Shown: one piece after another, positions 1 through 11,166 of the stretch
Numbering within the stretch: the first letter of the stretch is position 1
How the letters are laid out: each line of letters opens with the position of its first letter
Source of the DNA: Onchidella celtica
Taxonomy: Eukaryota > Mollusca > Gastropoda > Systellommatophora > Onchidiidae
NCBI GenBank assembly: GCA_963931925.1
Contig: OZ007570.1
Span: 43,298,187 to 43,362,186, forward strand
Length of the DNA: 64,000 nt
Direction of reading: 5' to 3'
Made by a program: the position numbers and the translations under genes
Notes under the pieces: generated by a model
The model's database searches: none
What the model was told of the DNA's origin: nothing
The model's input: only the letters and a program-made list of their open reading frames with translations

Positions 1-329
1 CCGTTCGAGGTTTTCCGATTCGTCATTTTTACAGCTCAGACAGGGCCGAGTGTAGTAAGATTTGGTAACTCGAAACTTTGGTCACCTAAGGCTCAGGAAC
101 CGCATCACACTCAGGCTTCAAACTTTGCACAACAGCATTATCATCAATGCGAAATTAACATGGGCTATATTAGAAATTATGAAATGTTCAGGCTTCTACG
201 TTTCATTTTTCATTGTTTCGGCATCATTTAGATCTATTTCGAGTCATCGTTCGCCATTTTAAGGTTTCGTTATCACTTCCTGCGATGTGTTCACTATCAA
301 ACAAACTAACCCGTGCGCAAATCAAGCTG

Positions 330-515
330 TTGTACGGGACGCGCAGGGTGTCAACTCACAAAGGCAGAGCAGTAAGACTTATTTAAAAACAAACAAACAA
401 AAATAAAATAATCAAATAGTAACAGGCAAGATGAAGCAGGTCCATAATAACCACCCAGAACTGAAACTAATATTCAAACCGATTTATCCCGGGCAGGGCC
501 GGGGACCTCAGCTAG
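330..515 (+). mobile_element. Helitron-like 3' end
   Basis: About 185 bp align by eye with 44795-45004. Both end in a GC-rich stem-loop (stem CCCGG/CCGGG near 488-503) followed by a CTAG/TTAG terminus and then T. That is the usual Helitron 3' end: a hairpin shortly before CTRR, inserted between A and T. No 5' end or Rep/helicase sequence was found, so this is a non-autonomous or truncated copy. Confidence 0.55.
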
Positions 516-1016
516 TTTTATATAAACAAAGAAATGTGTCACTACCATCCATGAAATAATTATTTTGGTACGTACACGCGCAGCGCATCTTGTCATTTCT
601 GGAAGAGGCCAATTCTACAATTTGATATAACAGATTTTTATCATATTTACACAATTCATATTGCGGATAGACATAGATCTACATGTACTTTACAGTATAG
701 GCCTTTTCCTGTTAGATTTCTAATTTCACTTTTATTTGATCTTATACTTAAGAATCTGAAAGCTGAAAACTAATCCAAGTACGATAATGAAATAGCCGTG
801 AAAAGCGAAGCCGTTATCGTGCCAACTCAAACTCAAACCCACGAAGAGTAGATGTACTTGGCAAGGCGCTTCGTGCCGTAGCAGAGCTCGCGTGTTCGGC
901 CCCAGTCTTGATCACTTGTTTTTCTTCTTCCTTTCACTCCCGCTTTGCTTTTCTGAGCACTAACTAGACACATACCGTCACGCTTCTAATCGCCTGACAT
1001 TTTCTCTGAAGAATAA

Positions 1017-1936
1017 GGGTGCTTACAGAGAGAACGCTTGACGCTTGAGAAAGCGAGCGCTTGAAAGTAAGCGCCTGTTAAAAAGCGCTTGTTGCAAATT
1101 GAGGGGCACACAGATAACGCTTGTCGCGAGCGCTTGCTTTGGGGGCCATCTGAAAATGACAGTTGATTTTGGCGCCATGGCGGCTTCGTCTCACGACGAA
1201 TTATTATTGCTAGGCAGTGTTTTACCTAAACTAATCCTTGGAAAACGAAAGAGAATAGCTGTTCATGAAATTCATCAGAAACGCAGAGAAGAAAGTGAAT
1301 ATCATCACCTGTTTCCTCTATTGAAAAACCACCCCAATCGATTTCATTCATACATGAGAATGTGTCTCGACCACATTTTATTACATCTTGGGAAAAATAG
1401 AACCTAAAATAATTAAAACCTGGTGCAATTCGCATTAAGCCATAATGGCAGAGGAACGCCTTGTCATCACGCTAGTCAAGCTTCACTCAGTTTTTAAAAA
1501 AATGAAACGCAGACACTGTGTTATCAAGACTTAGTATTGAAGTTTTTTTTTCTTTTTATACTTTATTCTTAGCACAGCTGTGATGAGCGATTCGACATCC
1601 ATTATTTTGTTGAGTTTATAATAAACTACTGTGCGCTACACACTAGGCCTGACTTCTCTGCAGACAACATAGCTTAGCCCCTTCAATAAACTACTGTAAT
1701 GTAATTTTTTTTAAAAAAGGCCTAACTTCTCTGCGGGCGACACACCCTAGCCGCTTTAAACGCGAGAAAGAATTAACAAACAATTCTTTACGCTTTACAA
1801 GCGTCGCGACAGACAGCAAGCGCTACATAACAAGCTTTGTCTCTGAATGGTACTAGAGAAATATGAGAAACATTACAAGCGCTTGTCTACACGCGCTCGC
1901 TTTCTCAAGCGTCAAGCGTTCTCTCTGTAAGCACCC
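1017..1936 (+). mobile_element. PIF/Harbinger non-autonomous element, 920 bp
   Basis: The element is bounded by perfect 44-bp terminal inverted repeats (1017-1060 and 1893-1936, starting GGGTGCTTACAGAGAG). A TAA lies on each side (1014-1016 and 1937-1939), the 3-bp duplication typical of PIF/Harbinger. Inside is the start of a Harbinger transposase (1177-1407). From about 1620 to 1760 there is a tandem duplication of roughly 70 bp around a CTTCTCTGC motif. The identical ends imply fairly recent movement. Confidence 0.88.
1177..1407 (+). pseudogene. Harbinger transposase N-terminal fragment (76 aa)
   Basis: The open frame from the ATG at 1177 encodes a region ending in the motif SEYHHLFPLLKNHPNRFHSY. 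This corresponds to the conserved N-terminal segment of PIF/Harbinger transposases (basic patch, then a Glu-Tyr-His-His-Leu pattern, then the F-x-x-Y-x-R-M helix). The frame stops at 1407, before any of the DDE catalytic domain, and no catalytic part follows inside the element. It is therefore a remnant in a deletion derivative that would depend on a transposase made elsewhere. The recognition rests on motif resemblance only. Confidence 0.7.
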
Positions 1937-1939
1937 TAA

Positions 1940-3180
1940 TACGTTGAACATGTTTCACAAACGTTCCGTTTCATAGAACCAAGAAAACAGTTTGTATTTC
2001 ATTTGGCTTCCTGCGCAGATCCTTGGGCATTATTGCTTGGAATTTAGTTCATAAATCTTCAAATGTCATGATGGCTCTATGGTGACCGAGACAGAATGGC
2101 GGTTGGCTCTGGGGACAAACTTGGAAGCCAGGTGCTGCCCACGCGAGATTGGCGAGTCCTTCGGTCGGTCGGGAGAAATTACCAGTATCGACCCATGAGT
2201 AGAAGAACAATAATGGTTGCTTGCATATTGAATACATAGACCAGCAAATCAGATCGATTCCTCCCTACCCCAGCCCTACTTTTTCCCCCTTAGCTTACTA
2301 AGACGAGGGAGTTCGGTGGAACGCGATATCTTTTGTGCGTTTCATTTCTATTGTGAAGTATTCCCCTTTTGCACGCGACTGACTATACCATTTCTAAATC
2401 GCACTTTGTTGTAGCAACCAGCAAAGACAATGCCATACATTTTCTTGAAATGCGCCGCCCTCTTTCCTTTACAAATAATTTAGTATAGCTGGATGCTTGC
2501 CAACAGGATTTTGCAAAGGTCATTAGTAACGTTGACAATAATTAGATCCCTCGGGAAACGACCCGGTATAGAGATTCCTGCATATTTTATAGTTCAAAAA
2601 TAAGAAACCATAGACACTAGACGGAACTGAATCCGTACAACGAAAATAATGGCAAGAACTATCTCTTCCCCTTCCCCTCTCTCGCACACACACACGGTGA
2701 CAAGAAGCTGGCTGTCCATTGATTCGGATACTGACACAAACAAATTGAGGGGGGGGGGGAGTAGAGGACAGAGGATGGGGAAATAAAGAGCCCAACCCAA
2801 ACAAACAAAGACAAGGAGAATGAAAACATAATGGGTGTCCGCTAAAATAATGGCGTGAAAAATATTCAGGAATCCGGCGTTGCCCCATGACTTTGCCATA
2901 GCATTAATTACCGAATTAAATTTGGCAGTGTTGGGGAAAAAAGCGATTATCGTGCTACAAAGGACAGCGTCATAATTTTTTTTCTTTTTTTTTTTTTAGT
3001 GCCAGACATTTGGAGCATTTTTGCGATGCGATTACATACATGTACAACGTTTACCTTCATTACCGTACTTGATACAAATAATATATATATATACATGTAT
3101 GCTACACATGTAAATGTAACCTATTCAACATTAAGTTAACCTAAAATCCCATGTGTGAGCAATTTCAGCCGCTCTTTTTT
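1940..3180. other. No gene seen; simple repeats only
   Basis: Short open frames here have no recognisable domain and follow low-complexity tracts: a G-run near 2749-2759, a T-run near 2980-2997 and an (AT)n tract near 3081-3092. I see no splice-supported exon. Confidence 0.6.
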
Positions 3181-3194
3181 TCCACGCCCACCCC

Positions 3195-3280
3195 TTGGGT
3201 TGGCACTGCGGTCGGATAATAGAGCGCTTCACGACTTGGGTACCAGAAGTCCGTAGTTCGAATCTAACTTGGGGCAGGGT
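3195..3280 (+). repeat. Possible tRNA-derived SINE head
   Basis: A TTGGCACTGCGGTCGG segment is followed about 45 bp later by GTAGTTCGAATCT, spaced like pol III A and B boxes. It does not fold convincingly as a functional tRNA, and no tail or target duplication was found. Confidence 0.3.
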
Positions 3281-3992
3281 CCACCCTATTTAATTTCTCG
3301 CGTTAAAAAGTGTGCGTTGCAGAGGGGGCGGGGGGAGGTTCTCATGCTCCAACAATTTCTGGCGCTATTTTCACGGCACTCACTTGGCCGTAGCCAGTCG
3401 GGGACCATAAGTTTGTCTCTGATACTCACGTAAACCCCTGTGCTGAAAGGGGTATAGGCTGAGCTCCAACGAAACAGATTGCGAATTTCCAGTTCTTGAC
3501 ATTTCTGGGTTGGTTTTTTTGTTGTTGTTGTTTCAAATGATTTTATCACATCTTTTCACGAGCGAGAAGATGAGAAAATCAGGGTCGATGACAAAAATCT
3601 AAATCAATAAAATTTAATTGTGAACAGTTTCTTTCCTTGTGAGGAAGATGTTTAGGATTTTGTTGTTGCTGTTGTTATTACATGATTGTTGCTTGCTTGA
3701 TCCAGAAACTATGACCTCGCAGGATCGTCTTCCTCGTTTACATTATTTCCTTCTAATAATATGCCAAGATGTTGGCCTCGTTTTTCCGTTTCAGCAAGGT
3801 AGAAAAAATATTGAGGAGTTCCAATCAGTGAATCGCCTTTGTATGTGTGTGTATTTTATCCCTGATAATGAGATTTTTTCGTTTGTTTGTATCAAGTGGT
3901 AATCAAATTTGGTTTCTCGTGATTACTGAGAATGAAACTGTCACTTAGGTTCAGCTCGCTTAATATGAGAGGTAATGCATGTTGTTTTTGTG

Positions 3993-4268
3993 TGTTTAGG
4001 TCTTTATTTTAGGAGGTTCGCTGCCATTGGCACTTTTACACCTCTTTTTTCTTGTTGTGGTAGGGATTAAATTTTCAGAATTTTGCCCAGGCACCGACCT
4101 TGTTCGGCCTGCTCTTCTCGATTTCCAACTGCCAAGGTATCTTTAACGTGCCCAACGTGCACACGGATCCTGAGAAGGTGCTCGATCCTTCCTACCTACC
4201 ATAGGATCATGGACAGGAATTGTTTTCCCCCGAAAAAAATTCCAACATGCCTGCACCGACCAGGGTCG
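3993..4268 (-). repeat. tRNA-derived SINE, copy 1 (5' truncated)
   Basis: Matches the SINE copies at 4442-4790 and 7257-7594 in reverse orientation. It shares the TTTATTTTAGGAGGTTCGCTGCC tail segment, the ATAGGATCA block and the TGCACCGACC end of the tRNA-like head, but lacks most of the head. Confidence 0.7.
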
Positions 4269-4441
4269 TTAAATATGTATTACGTATTTATGCTATTTCT
4301 TAAAATAGTATTTATTTTTAATTAAGGATGACTGTGGAAAGCGATAACCTTGACTCCAGGCTTGCGTCAGCTGCTAATTATACATATAATGTTTTAAAAT
4401 GGAGCATTTTCGGATGCTCCAACTCCAAGCATACGCGACTG

Positions 4442-4790
4442 TGATGAGGCCTTTATTTTAGGGGGTTCGCTGCCCTTGGCATTTACACCTCACTTTTCTT
4501 GTTTGTACTTTGCTTGTTGTGGTAGGGATTCGTTTTTTAGAATTTTGCCTGGGCGGCGGCCTGGTTTCGATTTACAACTACCAAGGCACCTTTAACGTGC
4601 GCATAGTGCCCTCCGAAGTTTTCGCCCTTATCCGAGAAGACTAGGTGCTTGATCCTACCTATCATAGGATCAGGGACAGGGAAATCTGAGAAAAATCTCA
4701 AAATTCCAACATGTCTGCACCGATCGGGAATTTAACCCGGTACCTTCGGCATGAGAGGTGAGCACCTTGCCTCTAGACCACCGTGCCCCC
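4442..4790 (-). repeat. tRNA-derived SINE, copy 2, with 14-bp target duplication
   Basis: A full copy in minus orientation. The head (about 4715-4790) reads, on the minus strand, GGTGGTCTAGAGGCAAGGTG (A-box region) and then GGGTTAAATTCCCG (B-box region). The copy is flanked by a perfect 14-bp direct repeat, AGCATACGCGACTG, at 4428-4441 and 4791-4804, which is a LINE-mediated target-site duplication. Confidence 0.85.
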
Positions 4791-4999
4791 AGCATACGCG
4801 ACTGCATGTAAAATATCCAGGCAATCCAGAAAAAGAAAGTGCTTCATCATTCGGAAGATTAGGTACGTTTCGCATTATTACTGTCCCTTGGGTCTACTGA
4901 AAAGGTGTTTTCTCACAACTTATGTTAAAAGAAGATGGATATAATGTAATTTGCTCAAATACAGTAGCACTAGCAGGTTATTTTGCCACGCTGGCATGG

Positions 5000-7250
5000 G
5001 ATAAAAAGCTCCTGTAATTAACGAGCACAAAAAGATACGATAGCTAAGAGTTTTGATCGCGGACGAAGTGATATACAAGTATTACAAGGAGCCTACATGT
5101 ACGTTTCTGTTCAAATGTCCAGCGATGGCTTCCTCGGTCTGACAATTTGCAAACGATACCGGTACGCTGCGTGCGGTGTAATAATGTTTGTTTTTTTGGG
5201 GGGGGGGGAGTGGAGCCAGAAATTTATTGATGTGATTGTGACACGTAAATTTTAATGATCCAAACATGTCTTCCGCAACACACATCTATGGATCTGTGTA
5301 CTGTAGCCTACACGCAATTACATGTATATCAAAGTAGGATGTGTATTCTAGGTCTATGACAACATTGCTAATTAATAATTTGCCGTTCGACTACAGCGCC
5401 CGGAGGGTGAAAGCCGCTTCCCTCCTGTGTAAGACACTCCCGTTCTTAAAAAAATTACATCAAGTCCTCCACCTTGTGTCATCTGTATACTGTCACATAG
5501 GTGGCAGCCTCCTATCTTTTGTTGTCTCATGTTCATCATAACCAGTGACATACTATTTACAATTTTTCAGATTTATACTCGGACTACAGTGTTTTGCACG
5601 AGAAAGCACACAACTTTCTTAGCTTCATTTTGTGGAGCACAATGTTAGTTGTTACAGCTATAACACTAAGACACACCAAAAAAAAAGACCATCTATGTAA
5701 TACAACAGAATACTTTATTTTCTCTGAATTTTCATTGAATTACAAAATCGATTATTACTCCCAGCTCCATTCAACGGGTTTGACAGGCCCAGGTTTCACT
5801 GAAACATGTGCATGTACTATACTCTTCTCACACAGGTAAGCCATTCTTAGAGATCAGGTTGTGTGGATAAGAATAATTGCTTCTTTTCAGAAATCGAATT
5901 TTTTTTTAATAAACTGCTCCTTCCAGTGAAATCTAGTATTACTATTACTAATACACATCATATACATACATGTACATAATTAAAGAGATAAAAGCTCCAC
6001 GCAAATGCTTTCATCACCTCCCAGACAAGATGAAGTCATTTATGTAGTCAAGTCCCATGGCCTGTCAGATTAAATACCTTTGGTTCCACAAGAAAGATAA
6101 AGGAAACCAATAAAAAAAAAATGCAAGGAAAAAGTCTAATACATGTACATGTACAAGTATAGAGGGATTTGTGTCAAAGTGTTACACACTGTTTCAGGTC
6201 ATTCCTCTGCATGGAAGACATTCATTCCTGGACTACACTGAAAATTTTGACAAACATGTAAGTCATTGCACCAAATCCTACACAACCATATAATATAGGG
6301 TTTGTGAAAATTGATGTAAATTTCAGATCTTGTCACAACAAATCAACATTTCAAGATCTAATGTACCAGGACACACAACATGCTTAGACCAATGTCCTAC
6401 TCTAGGGATGACAATAATTGTAGTAAGAGGACATCCGTCCAACTAAAAACGTCCTAAGCACAAACATATCAAGGACAGATCAATACAATTCCCGTGCGAA
6501 TGACCTATGCCATGTTTTCCGTCAACTTCACCTCATGAAAGAAAACAATAATGAATGCATTTTCAAATCCTCATTGTGGTGGAGGGATACGTACACTTTC
6601 GTGGCACCAGAAAACCATAACATCTTGCAACAAAATGCAAGCAGTTTGTTAACTCTTTTTTCTCGCTCCATTATAAGGAATAACCATGCACCACTCCTTT
6701 ATGTACGTGACCTCCATTCATTTTACATGCATAACTTTTACTTCTTACTTTTTACACAGTCTGAACAAACGCATGGTATCATGCAGAAATGCCAGTTTCA
6801 TAATGTTCTGTGTATTTTGTCCTGGCAAATGACTTTCTTCAGGTTTACAAAATGTTTTGTCATTCTCAATTCTGTAAACTGCCCCCTGAGCGTTATTATG
6901 TCACCAGATAGTTTTCCTGAAGTACATCTGTGACTGTTCACAACGTATCTGAAAACAGTTCATACTGGTACTTATCAAAGTGAAAATGAAAATCTGGTCC
7001 ATTAGCACTCTTATTCGGTCGTCAAACATTCAATTTTTTTTCCGCTTTGATAATTCAGTGTGCTCCCAATTCTGTAACAAATTCCAACAATGCTGCAAAA
7101 TGAGTTACAAACTACAATGTGCCTGGACACTGCTGTCTGCCATCTCTCACGAACTTCTATGCAGTTTTACTCTATAACTGATTCTTTTTTTTTCGGGTGA
7201 GGGTGTCAAAATGGTTATTTCAAATCAAACACACCATTCCACATAATTGC
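5000..7250. other. No gene seen
   Basis: AT-rich, apparently single-copy DNA. The longest frame (6535-6933, plus, 132 codons) starts at a random ATG and shows no domain, no splice context and ordinary amino-acid noise. I do not call it a gene. Confidence 0.55.
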
Positions 7251-7256
7251 AATCCA

Positions 7257-7594
7257 GGGGACAAGGTGGTCTAGAGGCAAGGTGCTCGCCTCTCATGCCA
7301 AAGGTAGCCTACCGGGTTCAAATCCCGGTCGGTGCAGGCATGTTGGAATTTTTCTCAGATTTTCCTGTCCCTGATCCTATGGTAAGTAGGATCGAGCACG
7401 AAAAATTCAGAGGGCCCATGTGCACACTGCGCACATTAATAAAGACACTCTGGCAGTTGGAAATATTGATGAGCAGGCCATACAAGGCCGCTGCCCAGGC
7501 AAAATTCTAAAAGAAATGAATCCCTACCAGAACAAGAAAAAGTGAGGTATAAATGCCAAGGGCAGCGAACCTCCTAAAATAAAGATCTAAACAC
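7257..7594 (+). repeat. tRNA-derived SINE, copy 3
   Basis: Plus-strand copy of the same family as 4442-4790. The tRNA-like head runs from 7257 to about 7340, with GGTGGTCTAGAGGCAAGGTG (A-box region) and GGGTTCAAATCCCGGTCGG (B-box region). A body of about 250 bp ends near TAAAATAAAGATC. Confidence 0.85.
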
Positions 7595-7639
7595 ATAATG
7601 CATCTGAACCCAGAAACCGCGGTACCCGTTTTATCGTGA

Positions 7640-8288
7640 TGCCGTGTTCTTGAGCATGCACTGCTCTCACAATGAAATTGCAGGTGGTCAAGCCAAACTA
7701 TGCGGGATTGAAACTGCTTTCACGATTCCCGTTATTGTCCTTTTGATATGTAACTACCACCTTGTTGCTCTCTTTATCTCTTATGACACGAACAAGTTCA
7801 CTCACGAAATCACAAAAAGTAAGCTTTTAAAGGCTTTTTCCCCACAATCAAAAGGTGACACAGGAACATGCGAACTGTTGCTCAACAAATTTGCAATATT
7901 ATCTAATTTTCTCCTAAACTAAAGTTGTTTGTGCCTAGAAACCAATCAGAAACAAGCTCTGAAATATCATCTGCCCCAAATACGCTGTACCCATGTTGGT
8001 TCACTCGTATGTGCCAGCCTGTCCAAAATCACTTGTTTAGGGGTTGGGGGTGTGGCTAATGTGTCATTCTCAAGAGAATTATATAATAGCTCTTAGTAAG
8101 TCAGATCATTGGTTAGAGACAAAGGTTTCATTGTTTAATTCACAATCCAGTGTTTTATTATAACTGGGAGTCCCATGTTCCCACCAAAACAAACCACATG
8201 CACTGTTGTTTTGTTGCCTCGGCAAGGATCACTCCCCATCCTGCACTGAAACGTTCAGCGAGCTTTATCCATTGCCACAGTCTGACTT
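7640..8288 (+). mobile_element. Old TTAA-family element copy, same family as 23600-24367
   Basis: Collinear, diverged similarity to 23600-24367: shared blocks include CAACAAATTTGCAATATTATC, ACCAATCAGAAACAAGCTCT and TGCCCCAAATACGC. The ends are eroded, and a TTAA near 8288 may mark the right end. This is the oldest of the three family copies here. Confidence 0.6.
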
Positions 8289-8867
8289 AAATGCACAGAC
8301 TCAGACACATTTTGAACATTTTCACAGAGTGGCAGATTTTAACAGAAGATGACATGATAAGAATAAAACTCAAACAGCATTTGACTTGTATAGTTCTTCA
8401 AGCTTTCTTTTGACATATATATGTATACTAGTACTACATGTACTTATTACTACTTTCTTTCATCACCCATACAATCCAAAGCTGTTTCCAGAATGAAAAA
8501 AAAAAAACATGGTTAACTTTTTTTTATCAGATAAGGCATCAAGGTTGACAAACTTGCAATTAAAACAATTATATAATTTACTGAATATCTTTTATGACAC
8601 ATTAAAAAAAAAAACATGCACACACCCCCTCTCATGCATTGACTGTACACATTTATTTCTTCATCAAGTCAGCATCACAGATATTCACTTACTGCAGTCC
8701 CCAAACTGAAGTTGTACGTTTTTTGTGGAGCATGACAACTGAATTATTTATGTGTCTCAACCAGTGCTAAGGCTTTCCACAGCCAAACTGTTTTCTTTTG
8801 TATTTTCAATATTGCTGGAAACAAAGTTTAAATAACAGTGCAGTTCACTGTTGGAAAAAATCATAAC

Positions 8868-9165
8868 CAGGGCTGCCAGGTTGGGAAAAATTACTCGAGG
8901 GACACATGCACTGGGGTGCTGGAACAGATTTTTTTTTTCCTCATCATGATATTATGCTCAAATAAAATGTATGGTAAATAAGGACTTACATAAAATTTAA
9001 TTAAAAGTTGTCGTAGTGGAACTGAGTCCATGTCCCCTTTGTGTCATGCTGTACATTGCATATTATTACTTGTCCACTCTATTATACACTACAAACACAT
9101 GATTTGGAATTTGTGCGGACATTACGCATGCATGCGGGACAGCCGGACGACATTTGGCAGCCCTG
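8868..9165. mobile_element. CAG/CTG-ended MITE, 298 bp, 6-bp target duplication
   Basis: Ends CAGGGCTGCCA...TTTGGCAGCCCTG form a short terminal inverted repeat. A perfect CATAAC lies directly outside each end (8862-8867 and 9166-9171). The termini look hAT-like, but the duplication is 6 bp, not 8. No coding capacity. Confidence 0.8.
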
Positions 9166-9171
9166 CATAAC

Positions 9172-10454
9172 CCACACTGACAGTGATAGATATGTTATGT
9201 TCTACTGACCTCTGATGTGGAGGAAAATGCAAAGAATAGGGAAAAAAAACAACAGCAAAGCAAACAAAAACACTTCAAACAAAGGATAAATTGCAGTGTC
9301 TGATCTTGTCACGTACATGGTGTAATAAACTGTCAGGAAATTTGCTACTAGTCTTCTAAATACTTTATGTAACAAGTATAATTAACAATAAAATGTTGAT
9401 GTATTTGATAAAATCCATGCCTCGTACAGGAGAAGATTTGAAAAGTACTCTCTAGGGTACATAATATATAAATATACATGTATATCATACATATATTATG
9501 TATGTATATGCCATAATGTTATATGGATCAAATTAAAATGGAAAACAATTAGTTCACAATATTGTATTGTTTTTTACTCTAAGAACCTTAATTTCAGTTT
9601 AGAAACTGACTGTCTAAACAAATTGCGTGCAACACATATTTTACATAATTGTACAATACTGAAATAATAAGACCCTCATCAACATGTTAATTGAAGGAAT
9701 ACTATCTCACAAATGAAAAAATCCACAATCTGACTGACATCAAAGAATTTTAAGGATCCCATTCTTAATGAGTCCTGCTTCTCAAAAGCTATTCAATGAA
9801 ATGTTTTGTTGTACGCAACTTTGTCCAACAACAATTTAAAGTAAACCGCCACAGTACGTTTCAGCAAATCTTTCACAAAAATTACCTGCACATAATATGA
9901 ATTAGATGGCACCATTCTGAAAATGTGTCTCAACAATCATCTGTAAATGTAGTTTTCTTCATGAGATACTTTTCTTATTTCAATTACGTTTACTTTTAGT
10001 GCGGTTTCTGTAGACACAAAACTTCTGATGATGGAAAAAATACAAGCCCTTACATATTCTCTTACAATGTTGGTTCAGAGTTGACAGAATCAACAAAACA
10101 GAAAATAAAAATCATCATCAGGTTGGTATTGGCAAGTGAGGTGCATAAGCCTCAAATTACAATTGTACTGAACATCAGTAGGTATCACAGACTAAATTTA
10201 ATTTTCATCAATATTTGATGATGTATCATCAGTATCATATGAAACCAGACCTCTCATAAACATATATGCTGACTGTAAATTGTTATGTAAAATGCAATAA
10301 GAGAAAAGGGGAAAAAAAAAACACCAAAAAAAACTTAGCAATAGATGGGCTGCAATTACTGACCTTCTTGTTAAATGCTGTGTATACATCAGGAAATTTA
10401 TACTAATACTGATCTTCTCTGTGCTTTACACGTACAATGAACTACTTGAAATAT
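9172..10454. other. No gene seen
   Basis: AT-rich sequence with short (AT)n and ATGTAT runs near 9468-9520. No exon or element boundary was identified. Confidence 0.5.
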
Positions 10455-10458
10455 TTAA

Positions 10459-11162
10459 CCCTCTCCCACCTGTAGCGCCCAAATGCACCCGGAAGCGACT
10501 ACTTGCTTTCCTTGCAACACTCGATTGCGCCAGCATTTTACATTGTTTCGTAAATCTGATTCCGTGGGTCCAACTTTTTAATTATGGAAGTGGAAGTTAT
10601 TTCTGCTTATAGTATGCATTAAAAATGGCAGGGTCCAATGCAAGAATGATCTTGACCAGACAATTCTGTGATTTTTTTGGTGAATTTTTAAAGTTTGTGA
10701 GTGAAAACTGAAACAATGGATGAATTTTTGAGGATTTTTAGGGAGGCTAAAAGGACTGCATCAGGAAATCTTTATAATTTAGATGTACACTGTCAAAGTA
10801 TGGATGGAAATGAGTCTGAAATTGATCAAGAAGTGTTTCAGAATGACAGTAAACTGAAACTCATAGTAGAGGTGATACTCACTCAGTAGACTGATTTGGA
10901 TGAAGATCAAGGTGATGACAAATATTTTTTTTTTCACAGAAGGTAATTCTAGGCTTATTATTTAATAAAACACATGATGTTAATCTACAAGATTTCCTTT
11001 GTCATTTATGAAAGTTTGGTGCATTTCTGTTGAATGATTGCATTGTTATGCATTTTTAAAGTCAGCACAAACAATACTTACATCTACATGCAGAGTTATG
11101 CCCCTTTTGCCACAGAAATGACATAGACTGAGCAGGGAGCAAGATTGCCAAGTGGCAGAGGG
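10459..11162 (+). mobile_element. TTAA-flanked piggyBac-like non-autonomous element, 704 bp
   Basis: TTAA at 10455-10458 and 11163-11166 encloses imperfect inverted ends (CCCTCTCCCACCT versus CCCTCTGCCACTT). TTAA duplication with CCCTY ends is typical of piggyBac-like elements. An open frame at 10701-10889 (62 codons, rich in Asp/Glu) could be a remnant of a transposase N-terminus, but the catalytic region is absent. Confidence 0.7.
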
Positions 11163-11166
11163 TTAA

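Noticed and set aside
2523-2899. Two overlapping minus-strand frames of 101-121 codons
   Set aside because: Both run through G-run and GT/CA simple sequence and have no recognisable domain.
6535-6933. 132-codon plus-strand frame
   Set aside because: No domain, no splice context, composition like random AT-rich sequence.
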